A stretch of 64,000 bases of DNA, taken from positions 1 through 64,000 of the forward strand of contig JAMCWE010000102.1 of the NCBI GenBank assembly GCA_023475265.1, written 5' to 3'. This DNA is from Bacteroidota bacterium (lineage in GTDB: Bacteria; Bacteroidota; Ignavibacteria; Ignavibacteriales; Ignavibacteriaceae). The notes beneath the pieces were generated by a model. It ran no database searches. It was not told the DNA's origin and saw only the letters and a program-made list of their open reading frames with translations. Shown in pieces: positions 20,180 to 29,852 of the stretch. Numbering within the stretch: position 1 is the stretch's first letter; each line of letters begins with the position of its first letter. The translations under genes and the position numbers were made by a program.

Positions 20180-21400
20180 TTATGCAGTTACCTCTTCTTT
20201 CGATGAACTTTTTACTTGAGCTAAAGTTTTGTAAGGAAGTCCATAAATTTTTATGAAACCTTCCGAAGCTTTATGATCAAAAGTATCTTCAATTGTATAG
20301 GTTGCAAGATTCTTATTGTATAAGCTAAATACAGAATTTCTTGAAAGAGTTTTTATATTGCCTTTATAAAATTCCAACTTAATCTCGCCAGTAATATTTT
20401 CTTGAGTTGAATCAACAAATGCCATCAATGATTTGAACAATGGAGAATACCACAAACCGTCGTAGATTAAATTAGCAATTTTGTTAGAAACATTCTGTTT
20501 ATATCTAAAAGTTTCTTTGTCGAGAACAAGTCTTTCTAATTCTGAGTGTGCATGATGAAGAATAACCGCAGCCGGAGCTTCGTAAATCTCTCTCGATTTA
20601 ATTCCAACTACTCTGTTCTCAATCATATCTAATCTGCCGATTCCATATGCAGCGCCTAGATCTCTCAACTGCGAGACAAGTTCAACCGGATTTAACTCAA
20701 CTCCGTTAAGAGTTGTAGGAATTCCTTTTTCAAAGCCAATGGTAATTGCAGCAGGCTGGTCAGGTGCATTTTTAGGATTGATTGTTATTTGATATGCGTC
20801 TTCCGGAGGCGCAACAGTTGGGTCTTCAAGAACGCCGCATTCAACAGCTAAGCCCCAAAGATTTTCATCAATAGAATAGGGATTGTCTTTTGTAGCTTTG
20901 ATTGGAATATTATTATTCAAAGCATATTCCATTTCTTCTTCTCGACTTTTAAATTCCCAAATTCTTAGCGGAGCAATTACATTCAAACTTGGTGCAAGTG
21001 ATTGTACACCAACTTCAAATCTTACTTGATCATTGCCTTTGCCGGTACATCCATGAGCAACAGAATCTGCACCTTCTTGAATAGCAACATCGACAAGCAT
21101 CTTTGCTAAAAGCGGTCTTCCAATTGCCGTTGCCATTGGATACGTTCCTTCATAAAGAGCGCTTGCTTTCAATGCCTTCCATGCATAGTTTGAAATAAAT
21201 TCTTCTCTTAAATCGAAAATATATGATTTAACAGCGCCAGTTAATTTAGCTTTTTCTTTTACACCTTCAATTTCTTTTACCTGTCCGAGGAAGCCGGTTG
21301 CAGTGATAATTTCTGCATTATATTTTTCGCTTAACCATTTAACCATAACGGAGGTGTCAAGGCCTCCGGAATATGCGACTACTATTTTTCTCTTTGACAT
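20180..21400 (-). CDS. argG: Argininosuccinate synthase
   Basis: VVAYSGGLDTSVMVKWL; GCTGKGNDQVRFE. Confidence 0.95.
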   Translation of the reverse strand: MSKRKIVVAYSGGLDTSVMVKWLSEKYNAEIITATGFLGQVKEIEGVKEKAKLTGAVKSYIFDLREEFISNYAWKALKASALYEGTYPMATAIGRPLLAKMLVDVAIQEGADSVAHGCTGKGNDQVRFEVGVQSLAPSLNVIAPLRIWEFKSREEEMEYALNNNIPIKATKDNPYSIDENLWGLAVECGVLEDPTVAPPEDAYQITINPKNAPDQPAAITIGFEKGIPTTLNGVELNPVELVSQLRDLGAAYGIGRLDMIENRVVGIKSREIYEAPAAVILHHAHSELERLVLDKETFRYKQNVSNKIANLIYDGLWYSPLFKSLMAFVDSTQENITGEIKLEFYKGNIKTLSRNSVFSLYNKNLATYTIEDTFDHKASEGFIKIYGLPYKTLAQVKSSSKEEVTA

Positions 21401-21425
21401 TTTTTTTCTCCTTATAAATTTTTTA

Positions 21426-21881
21426 TCAACCGACTTGCTCGGTCATCATTTTTTTTACCATTGAAACAATATTAGGAATATATTTTTGTGAACTAGGAAT
21501 AACGAGGACGGTATCATCGCCGCCAACAGTTCCGAGAATTTCAGGAGAGTTCATTCGATCAACAAAATGAGCGATCCCTTGAGCTCTTCCAGATAATGTT
21601 CTGATTAGAACCATTGATTCATTATGTTCGACGCTTAGAATTTCAAAGCCGATCAACTTAGCAATTTGTTTTCCAGATTCATGTGAATCCAAGATATATC
21701 TTGGACCATGTTCAGTAATTGTTCTGATTACTCCAAGTTCAGCAAAGTCGCGGCTTAAAGTTGCTTGCGTAACTTGCACTCCTTCTTCACTTAATATTTT
21801 TACAAGACCTTCATGAGAAGAAATATTTTTATTATTCAATATTTCTTTAATTCTATTTAGCCTTTTTAATTTAGCAGACAT
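21426..21881 (-). CDS. argR: Arginine repressor
   Basis: VQVTQATLSRDFAELGVIR wHTH and GTVGGDDTVLVI C-terminal arginine-binding motif. Confidence 0.93.
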   Translation of the reverse strand: MSAKLKRLNRIKEILNNKNISSHEGLVKILSEEGVQVTQATLSRDFAELGVIRTITEHGPRYILDSHESGKQIAKLIGFEILSVEHNESMVLIRTLSGRAQGIAHFVDRMNSPEILGTVGGDDTVLVIPSSQKYIPNIVSMVKKMMTEQVG

Positions 21882-21898
21882 AAATTCACCTTTTTAAT

Positions 21899-23074
21899 TT
21901 AATTTTCCTTTTTAGAAACATCTGTGACAGCTTTCTTTAACGCTGAAATGAATTTGCTTATTTCAATTTCAGTAATAATAAACGGAGGTAAAATTCTTAA
22001 AACAGAATCGCCTGATGTTCCGACTAAAAATCCTTCCTCAAGCAATTTTTTTGCAATCTCTTTACAAGAAATTCCATTAATAAATTCTACTCCGATGATT
22101 AAACCTTTTCCTCTAATATCTTTTATTGCATAAAGATTCAAATCCTTAATAGATTTCATCAAAGTATTTCCAAGCTGCTCAATCTTATTTAAAAGTTTTT
22201 CATCTAGAAGATCAACAACTTTATTTGCTGCTGCAATAGCGACCGGGTTGCCGCCGAATGTAGAACCATGATTGCCAGGTTTAATACAATCAGCAACTTC
22301 TTTAGAACATATAGTTGCACCAAGCGGTAAACCGTTTGCAATACCTTTTGCGGTTGCAACAATATCTGGGACAATTCCATGATGAATATATGAAAAGAAT
22401 TTTCCTGTCCTTCCCATTCCCGTTTGAACTTCATCTATGATCAATAAAATATTTTTGTCAGAGCAAAGTTTTCTTAGGCCTTTTAAATAATCAGTTGAAG
22501 CAACATTAACTCCGCCTTCACCTTGAATGGTTTCAATTAAAACTGCAACAGTATTTTTGTTTATTGAGTTCTTTACAGCTTCCAAATCGTTGTATGGGAC
22601 ATGAGTAAAACCGGGAACAAATGGTTCAAATCCTTCCCAGAATTTATATTGGCCGGTAGCTGACAAACTGCCGTAAGTTCGGCCATGAAAACCGCCATGA
22701 GTTGAAATTATTTCATTCCTTCCCTGGCCCCATTTCCTAGCAAACTTTATTGAAGCTTCAATTGATTCGGTCCCGGAATTAGAAAAGAAAACATAATCTA
22801 ATCCGGATTGCTTGGAAAGTTTTTGAGCTAAATTTTCTTGGGGAGTTGATGTAAAAAGATTTGAAACGTGCCAAAAACTTTCAATCTGTTTAATTACAGC
22901 AGAGGTTATTTCCGGATGATTGTGTCCAAAGCTTGTAACGGCAATCCCGCATAAAAAATCTATATATTCTTTGCCTGAAGAATCGTAGAGATATGCACCT
23001 TTTCCTTTAACAGGCTCGACAGGATATCGCGAATAATTATTAAGCAGTTTTGAGTAATTCATATTGTTTTTCAT
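21899..23074 (-). CDS. argD: Acetylornithine aminotransferase family protein
   Basis: Class III aminotransferase; FFSNSGTESIEASIKFARKW, LIIDEVQTGMGRTGKFF; in arg cluster. Confidence 0.9.
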   Translation of the reverse strand: MKNNMNYSKLLNNYSRYPVEPVKGKGAYLYDSSGKEYIDFLCGIAVTSFGHNHPEITSAVIKQIESFWHVSNLFTSTPQENLAQKLSKQSGLDYVFFSNSGTESIEASIKFARKWGQGRNEIISTHGGFHGRTYGSLSATGQYKFWEGFEPFVPGFTHVPYNDLEAVKNSINKNTVAVLIETIQGEGGVNVASTDYLKGLRKLCSDKNILLIIDEVQTGMGRTGKFFSYIHHGIVPDIVATAKGIANGLPLGATICSKEVADCIKPGNHGSTFGGNPVAIAAANKVVDLLDEKLLNKIEQLGNTLMKSIKDLNLYAIKDIRGKGLIIGVEFINGISCKEIAKKLLEEGFLVGTSGDSVLRILPPFIITEIEISKFISALKKAVTDVSKKEN

Positions 23075-23825
23075 TTGAGTTTACAATCCACGTTCCATTA
23101 TTTGGAAGATTATTTAATTCGCACCCGATCCAGATTTTGTTAATACCTTTCTTTAACAAATCAACGCAGCTTTGAAGTTTTGGAATCATTCCGTCTTTTA
23201 TTTCACCTTCAACAATTCCAGCTATTATATCGCTCTCGGTTAAATACTCTTTAACGCTGCCTCCGAGAATAACTCCGGCAACATCTGAAACAAAGAAAAC
23301 AGTATCGATCTGAAGAGCCGCTGCAAGGCTTTCAGCAAACACATCTGCATTTACATTCATTAAGTTTCCATTTGAGTCCGCACATACGCTTGAGAAAACC
23401 GGGATAACATTGGAATCGATCAAGTCTTTAACCCAGGTAATTGAGCCAACCAATTCAGGTTTGCCGACAAATCCAAGTTCTTCTTGAAAATAATTTGCAG
23501 TAAAAGTTCCTCTATCAATTCCGGATAGCCCAACGGCTTCTAGTCCCGACGAAATTAATTTTGCAGTCAACTGGCTATTTAAAACGCCTGCTTGAACTGC
23601 CGCAACAACTTCCATTTGTTCTTTTGTTGTAACTCTTTGACCGTTAATAAATTTTGTTTCTAGTCCAAGTTTTTCAGACCATTCCGAAATACTTTTACCG
23701 GCTCCATGAACAAGAATAATTCCGTCAAACTCAGATTTTAAATTCTTAAATATTTCTATCCATTTATTGGTAGATAAAAATTCACTTATTGTTTTTCCGC
23801 TTATTTTTACTAATGCAGTTTTCAT
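23040..23825 (-). CDS. argB: Acetylglutamate kinase
   Basis: Amino acid kinase fold; ILVHGAGKSISEW, MNVNADVFAESLAAAL; in arg cluster. Confidence 0.88.
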   Translation of the reverse strand: MKTALVKISGKTISEFLSTNKWIEIFKNLKSEFDGIILVHGAGKSISEWSEKLGLETKFINGQRVTTKEQMEVVAAVQAGVLNSQLTAKLISSGLEAVGLSGIDRGTFTANYFQEELGFVGKPELVGSITWVKDLIDSNVIPVFSSVCADSNGNLMNVNADVFAESLAAALQIDTVFFVSDVAGVILGGSVKEYLTESDIIAGIVEGEIKDGMIPKLQSCVDLLKKGINKIWIGCELNNLPNNGTWIVNSNEKQYELLKTA

Positions 23826-23842
23826 TTTAAATTCCTTTCAGA

Positions 23843-25048
23843 TTATGTTCGATAATCAGCGTTAATTCGGACATATTCTTCGGTCAGATCGCAAGTCCAC
23901 CAAGTGCAATCTTCGGAACCACTACCAAGATCAATATTAATAGAGAATTCTGATTGAGAAAGTATTTTAGAAGCTTTTTCTTCATCCAATGCTAAAGTAT
24001 ATTCAGGCAACAGAACCGGTAAATCATTAAAATGAATTGAAACATTTGCGGGATCAAAATCAGCGCCGCTTTGGCCTGCTGCACTTAATATTCTTCCCCA
24101 ATTTGCATCAGCGCCATAGATAGCAGTTTTTACAAGAGAAGAATTAGCAATTGATTTTCCAACAAGATCAGCATCTAATTTTGATTTTGCATTTTTTACA
24201 TTAACGGTTACTAACTTTGTGGCGCCTTCACCATCAGAAACTATTGATTTAGCCATCTCAATACTAATTGCGGTTAAAGCTTCTTGAAATATTTGCATGT
24301 CTTCGGAATTCTTTTCAATAGAAATTCCCGAAGCGCCATTTGCTAAAATTACAACCATATCGTTAGTACTTGTTTCGCCATCGACAGAAATTTTATTAAA
24401 AGATTTCTGAACAGAGTTTAACAAAAGTTCAGAAAGCAAATCTTTTTCTATTGCCGCATCAGTGGAAAGAAAACCCAGCATTGTAGCCATATTCGGCATT
24501 ATCATTCCGCTGCCCTTGCATATACCGCCAATAGTTACGCTGCTTTTTTTCAATTTTACTTCGAAAGCAAATGATTTAATTTTAGTATCGGTCGTCATAA
24601 TTGCTTCAGCAGCATTGAAGCCGCCGTGTTCTGAAAGATGATTCACGATTTCATCAATACCAGATTTGATTTTTTCCATCGGCATTTTTTGTCCAATAAC
24701 ACCGGTAGAACTTATCAGAACTTCATCTTGAGAAATATTAAGTTTTTCGGCACACCACTTTTGCATATCCAAAGCATCATTGTAACCTTCATCGCCGGTG
24801 CATGCATTTGCATTTCCAGAATTTACTAGAACGGCTTTTGTAAAATTGTTTTTCTTAATTACTTCTTTGGAGATTAGAAGTGGAGCTGCTTTTACTTTAT
24901 TTAAAGTGAAAGTGCCTGCAGTTGTACAAGGTAATTCAGAATATATTAAAGCTAAATCTTTTTTCTTTCTTTTAATGCCGCAAAATATTCCGGCGGCTTT
25001 AAATCCTTTTGCAGATGTTACAGAGCCATTTTCAATACATCGATACAT
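23843..25048 (-). CDS. argJ: Bifunctional glutamate N-acetyltransferase/amino-acid acetyltransferase
   Basis: VNSGNANACTGDEG; GGICKGSGMIMPNMATMLGF autoprocessing motif. Confidence 0.95.
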   Translation of the reverse strand: MYRCIENGSVTSAKGFKAAGIFCGIKRKKKDLALIYSELPCTTAGTFTLNKVKAAPLLISKEVIKKNNFTKAVLVNSGNANACTGDEGYNDALDMQKWCAEKLNISQDEVLISSTGVIGQKMPMEKIKSGIDEIVNHLSEHGGFNAAEAIMTTDTKIKSFAFEVKLKKSSVTIGGICKGSGMIMPNMATMLGFLSTDAAIEKDLLSELLLNSVQKSFNKISVDGETSTNDMVVILANGASGISIEKNSEDMQIFQEALTAISIEMAKSIVSDGEGATKLVTVNVKNAKSKLDADLVGKSIANSSLVKTAIYGADANWGRILSAAGQSGADFDPANVSIHFNDLPVLLPEYTLALDEEKASKILSQSEFSINIDLGSGSEDCTWWTCDLTEEYVRINADYRT

Positions 25049-26066
25049 TTTTGGCTCCTTGTAATTTTAGTCCTAAATTTTCGTCCCATCCAAATAGCTT
25101 ATTCATATTTTGGAATGCTTGTCCAGATGCACCTTTAATTAGATTGTCAATTGCAGAGGTGATAATTACTACTTTTTCTTTTACGGAAATATTTATATCG
25201 CAATAATTTGTATTTACCACCCAGCTTAACTGTGGAGGAACTTCTCTTAACCTAACGAAATTAGAATTTTCATAAAATAATTTGTAATAATTTTTTATAG
25301 TTTGTTCGTCAATTGAATTTTTGAGATGAACAGAGGTTGTTGCATAAATTCCAACAGCAACCGGAAGCAAATGAGTTGTAAAAGAAAAAGGAGAATCAAA
25401 ACCAAATTTCTTCAGCATTTGTAAAATTTCCGGTTGATGTCTGTGTTTATTCACATTATATGCGGAAACGTTTCCATCCATTTCAGACATCATTAATTCT
25501 TGTTTCGGAGTTTTACCAGCGCCGCTCGTTCCGGAATATGCTGATGTGCTTACAGAAAAAATTTCATCACCGAATCCAGCCATTAATGGCAAAATTCCAA
25601 GCAGAGTTGCAGTTGGATAACAGCCAGGATTTGCAACTAAATTATAGTTTGAATATTGAGTTCCATAATAATCAGCAAGACCATAGATTTTATTATTTAA
25701 AAGTTCGGCAGATGAATGCTGAATATTATACCATTTTTCATATTCACTTTTAGAATCTAATCGATAATCACCGCCAAGATCAATTACTTTTTTATCATTC
25801 TTTATTAGCGAAGGAACATATTTTAGTGCTTCGCCGTGGGGAAGAGCTATAAAATATAAATCATGCGAGTTCGAAATGTTATCAACACTTTCAATTTGTG
25901 AATCTGTCATTTGGCCGACTAGTTCAGGAAATAATTCAGACAGAAATTGACCGGAAGTTTTATTGCCATATACTTTATAATCACTAATAAACGGATGAGA
26001 ATTACAAAATTGAATTAACTTTTTTCCTGTGTATCCGCTTCCACCAATAATACCAATAGAGATCAT
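25032..26066 (-). CDS. argC: N-acetyl-gamma-glutamyl-phosphate reductase
   Basis: IIGGSGYTGKKLIQ; NPGCYPTATLLGI. Confidence 0.95.
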   Translation of the reverse strand: MISIGIIGGSGYTGKKLIQFCNSHPFISDYKVYGNKTSGQFLSELFPELVGQMTDSQIESVDNISNSHDLYFIALPHGEALKYVPSLIKNDKKVIDLGGDYRLDSKSEYEKWYNIQHSSAELLNNKIYGLADYYGTQYSNYNLVANPGCYPTATLLGILPLMAGFGDEIFSVSTSAYSGTSGAGKTPKQELMMSEMDGNVSAYNVNKHRHQPEILQMLKKFGFDSPFSFTTHLLPVAVGIYATTSVHLKNSIDEQTIKNYYKLFYENSNFVRLREVPPQLSWVVNTNYCDINISVKEKVVIITSAIDNLIKGASGQAFQNMNKLFGWDENLGLKLQGAKNVSMY

Positions 26067-26310
26067 GTTTTTAAATCCTTTTTATTTTTTACAAATATTT
26101 ATGAAATGTTATCAATGAAATGAATATTTTACCCCAAAAGGGGACGGTAGATTGGATTGGTTAGAAAAGAAGTTAATTTATATTTATAAAGTTTTTGCAT
26201 TTGTAAAAAATTTAATCATTTTCAATTTTCTAGAGGTAAACATAAGATAAAAAAAATAATTTGTCAATTAGAAAATGAATAAGATTACATGTAAAGCTAA
26301 AAATAAGTGA

Positions 26311-26466
26311 TAAATATCTGTAATTAGGAATTTATATCCATGATTATTCATAATTATATGTATTTTGTATCATACCAGCAAATCAAATATTTAATCAAAT
26401 AAAATTAATCTTCATCTTGAAGATTTTATATTTTGAAATAATTATGCATAAAAATTCCTAATCAGA
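26311..26466 (-). promoter_or_regulatory. Putative arg operon control region with AT-rich ArgR-box-like palindromes and a long-range inverted repeat
   Basis: ATTAGGAATTT (26323-26333) and AAATTCCTAAT (26452-26462) inverted; tgaaataattatgcata and ttcataattatatgta resemble ARG boxes; atcttca-tct-tgaagat hairpin between. Confidence 0.35.
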
Positions 26467-26554
26467 AAAGATTGGTTGTTGTTTAGAAACGTCAATTAGT
26501 AAAAATTGAGATAAAAGGGAAATAGATAATGAAAAACTGTGAAGTAAAAATGGA

Positions 26555-27085
26555 TTACATTTTTCCCTTAAGCTTTATGATAAGTTCTGCAAATTCTCGA
26601 AAAGCACCGTTTCCGCCTTTGTTTTTGCAAATATAATCTACAATTTTTTTAATTTCCTGAATTCCGTCAGCTGGCGTTGCGGTTAATCCAACCAATTTCA
26701 TTAATTCAAGATCATTAACATCGTCTCCAATAAATGCAACATTTTCTGGTTTTAATCCATTTTTCTTTAGAATTTTTGGAAAAAGCAAATGTTTTTCTTT
26801 TACTCCTAAATAAAGTTCAGTAATTTTTAATTTTTCAGCTCTTTTTAAAACTGTGCCGGATTCTTCACCTGTAATAATTACTGTCTCAACTGAAGCAATT
26901 TCACGTAATCTTTCTACGCCCATGCCGTCTCTAATTGAAAATCTTTTAAATTCTTCACCTTTTGCAGAATAGTAAACACCGGTATCTGTAAGAACTCCAT
27001 CATTATCTGTCAATAATAATTTGATTTTTTTTGCTTTGTTCTTTAATGCTAACTTATTATTTTTCAAGTTATTAGTTGTAGGCAT
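26555..27085 (-). CDS. kdsC: 3-deoxy-D-manno-octulosonate 8-phosphate phosphatase-like HAD-IIIA hydrolase
   Basis: LLLTDNDGVLTDTGVYYSAKGEEFKRFSIRDGMGV; FIGDDVNDLELM. Confidence 0.88.
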   Translation of the reverse strand: MPTTNNLKNNKLALKNKAKKIKLLLTDNDGVLTDTGVYYSAKGEEFKRFSIRDGMGVERLREIASVETVIITGEESGTVLKRAEKLKITELYLGVKEKHLLFPKILKKNGLKPENVAFIGDDVNDLELMKLVGLTATPADGIQEIKKIVDYICKNKGGNGAFREFAELIIKLKGKM

Positions 27086-27191
27086 AAAATATTTACTCCA
27101 TTATCAAAGAAACTGAAATTAAAAATTGAAATTATTGTTACACAAATTTAATCATCTATAATAAACTTCAAATCAAACATAGTGGGAAATT

Positions 27192-28133
27192 ATGAAAATT
27201 ATTAAACCTAAAAAACTTTCTAAAGGAGATGTAATAGGAATTATTTCTCCAGCATCTTCACCTGATGACTTTTCAAAAATAGAATCCGGAGTTAAATATT
27301 TAGAAAAACTTGGTTATAGAGTTGATGTTGGTAAGAATGTTGGAAAATTTCATGGCTATTTAGCAGGCACTGATGAGGAAAGGTTAGATGATTTTCATTA
27401 TATGTTTAAGAAAAAAGATATCAAAGCAATTATGTGTGTAAGAGGAGGTTACGGTTCGCCGCGCTTGTTAGATAAAATTGATTATAAATTGATTGAAAGA
27501 AATCCTAAAATATTTATTGGTTATAGCGATATAACAGCATTGCAGCTGGCTATCCTTCAGAAAACCGGACTTGTAACTTTTGCCGGGCCTATGTTAGCTG
27601 TTGATTTTTCAGATGAAGTAAGCAAATATACTGAAGAAATGTTTTGGCCGTTGATAACTTCAAATAAAAAATTCGGCAAAATTGAATTACCAGAAGATGA
27701 AAAAATATTTTCGCTGGTAAAAGGAAATGAGAAAGCTAGAATTGTCGGCGGTAATTTAGCTTTAGTTGTTTCATTAATCGGGACGGATTATTTGCCTTCA
27801 TTGAAAGATAAAATTCTTTTTATAGAAGAAGTTGGAGAGATGCCTTATCGTATCGACCGAATGCTTAATCAGCTAAGACTTACAAAAGCATTCAATCAAG
27901 TTAAAGGAATTATTTTAGGTGCTTTTATTGATTGTAATGAAACAGATCCATCAAAAAGAACTTTAACTTTAGGTGAAGTTATATCGCATTATTTTGAAAA
28001 TTTAGATATTCCAGTAGTATATAATTTTAAACATGGGCACATAAAAGATAGTGCCACAATTCCTTTTGGAATAATGGTGAAGATTAATGCGTCGAGAAAT
28101 TATATAGAGATTGCCGAAAGTGCCGTCAAATAA
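27192..28133 (+). CDS. LD-carboxypeptidase (S66 family)
   Basis: GDVIGIISPAS; CVRGGYGSPRLLDKIDY; GYSDITALQLAI. Confidence 0.9.
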   Translation: MKIIKPKKLSKGDVIGIISPASSPDDFSKIESGVKYLEKLGYRVDVGKNVGKFHGYLAGTDEERLDDFHYMFKKKDIKAIMCVRGGYGSPRLLDKIDYKLIERNPKIFIGYSDITALQLAILQKTGLVTFAGPMLAVDFSDEVSKYTEEMFWPLITSNKKFGKIELPEDEKIFSLVKGNEKARIVGGNLALVVSLIGTDYLPSLKDKILFIEEVGEMPYRIDRMLNQLRLTKAFNQVKGIILGAFIDCNETDPSKRTLTLGEVISHYFENLDIPVVYNFKHGHIKDSATIPFGIMVKINASRNYIEIAESAVK

Positions 28134-28135
28134 AA

Positions 28136-28972
28136 TTAATCTTCCGCGTGAACGAAAGTAAAATAATTTTTTGGAAATTTTTCTTTAGCAGTTTGTGCAG
28201 AAGCAATATCCGGAAAAATTCCAAAAACGGTTGAGCCCGTACCAGTCATTAATGAAAACAAAGCTCCATTATCATAAAGTTGTTTTTTAATCTTTTCAAT
28301 AGCAGGAAAGTTTTGAAAGACAATTTCTTCAAAATCATTAGTTATTTCATTTCTTAGTTTAGCAAAATCAATTGTCTTTCCGGTAATCAAATTTAGATTG
28401 AATTTCTTAGTAGATTTAATTTGTAAATTATCATATGCCCACTTAGTTGAAATGTGTATTCCAGGATTAACAATAAGTATCGGGTATGGAATTGATAAAT
28501 TAATTTTCTGAATTACTTCACCTCTAGATTGAGCAAAACTTGCCGAAGGATCAACAAAGAAAGGTGAATCGGAGCCGATATTTAACGCTAAATCTTTTAA
28601 CTTATTTGATGTTAATTTTAATTTATAAAATGTATTTAACGCGATTAAAGCTGCTGTACCATCAGAACTTCCGCCGCCCATTCCGGCACCAATGGGAATA
28701 TTTTTTTCTAAAGAGATTTTAACATTAAACTTTTGATTGCTATAAGTTTCTAAAAGTCGGACAGCTTTTAAAACTGAATTAGAAAAATCATTAGATAATT
28801 CATTATTGTTACATTCGAATGCAAAGGAATCGCAAGAGGAAACAGTTAAAATATCAAAAAGATTAATTGGATAAAAAATTGTTTCGATGTCGTGATATCC
28901 ATCTGATCTTTTTCTTAAAATATTCAATCCGAAGTTTATCTTAGCGGGAGTTTTAATTTTTACTGTTTCCAT
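28136..28972 (-). CDS. ispE: 4-diphosphocytidyl-2-C-methyl-D-erythritol kinase
   Basis: KTPAKINFGLNILRKRSDGYHDIETIFYPI; PIGAGMGGGSSDGTAAL. Confidence 0.93.
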   Translation of the reverse strand: METVKIKTPAKINFGLNILRKRSDGYHDIETIFYPINLFDILTVSSCDSFAFECNNNELSNDFSNSVLKAVRLLETYSNQKFNVKISLEKNIPIGAGMGGGSSDGTAALIALNTFYKLKLTSNKLKDLALNIGSDSPFFVDPSASFAQSRGEVIQKINLSIPYPILIVNPGIHISTKWAYDNLQIKSTKKFNLNLITGKTIDFAKLRNEITNDFEEIVFQNFPAIEKIKKQLYDNGALFSLMTGTGSTVFGIFPDIASAQTAKEKFPKNYFTFVHAED

Positions 28973-29852
28973 CGAGTAACATTTTTATTTGTTTAATATG
29001 TTCAGGAGAAGAGCCGCAGCAAGCACCAATGAAGGAAGGAGATTTAACTAAGATTTTCTTTATCAAATTATTGTATTCAACTGGTGAAACGCCACAAGTA
29101 ATATCCTCATCGGTGAATTCTCCGCTGCCGCAATTTAGATAAGTTCCCCAATTAAAATCAAAATTTGGTCTATTAAAAAATTTGAAAAATGTTTCTTGCC
29201 TAATGCAGTTCAAAGAAATAGCCAAAGGCGAGTAATCCAAAATGAAATTAATAACGTATTCAATTCTTTCACCGGAAAGCAGTTTTAGATTTTCATTCGT
29301 AAAGAGGCTAATGATGTAAGGAATTTTATTCTTGCTGCAGTAATTGCAAATTAATTTAATTTCATCAAAATGGCTTTGAGTTTCATTTAAGATGAAATGA
29401 CATCCATTGTCAATTAACAGTTCAATGTGTTCCTTATGATTTAGTTCAAGAGCTTTTTTAGAAATTTTTCTTTGAACTTGATAACAATCTTCCGCAGGTG
29501 CATTTGAACCGGCGATAAATACTGGAAGATCTTTCGCAGCATCGATCGCTATTCCTACACTTTGTTTAATCAATTTATTTATGTCGATTTTCTTTTTATA
29601 GTTATCAATGGCAGCGGGATTTGTTCTAAAAGTATTCGTTGTAATTATGTCGGCTCCTGCTAAAATATATTGCTCATGAATTCTTAAAACTTGTTCGGGA
29701 TGAGTAAGATTTATCATCGACATCCACATGGAACCTTCAGGTTTATTTCCGATTTGTTGAAGCATACTTCCCATTGCACCGTCAAGAATCAGCGGTCTGT
29801 TTATTCTTTTTGCAAGAGCGAAAGGATTTATTTCAGATTTTATTTTGAACAT
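28953..29852 (-). CDS. Homocysteine S-methyltransferase family protein
   Basis: LILDGAMGSMLQQ; ITTNTFRTNP; C-terminal GACCGSSPEHI zinc-binding Cys motif. Confidence 0.88.
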   Translation of the reverse strand: MFKIKSEINPFALAKRINRPLILDGAMGSMLQQIGNKPEGSMWMSMINLTHPEQVLRIHEQYILAGADIITTNTFRTNPAAIDNYKKKIDINKLIKQSVGIAIDAAKDLPVFIAGSNAPAEDCYQVQRKISKKALELNHKEHIELLIDNGCHFILNETQSHFDEIKLICNYCSKNKIPYIISLFTNENLKLLSGERIEYVINFILDYSPLAISLNCIRQETFFKFFNRPNFDFNWGTYLNCGSGEFTDEDITCGVSPVEYNNLIKKILVKSPSFIGACCGSSPEHIKQIKMLLDGNSKN

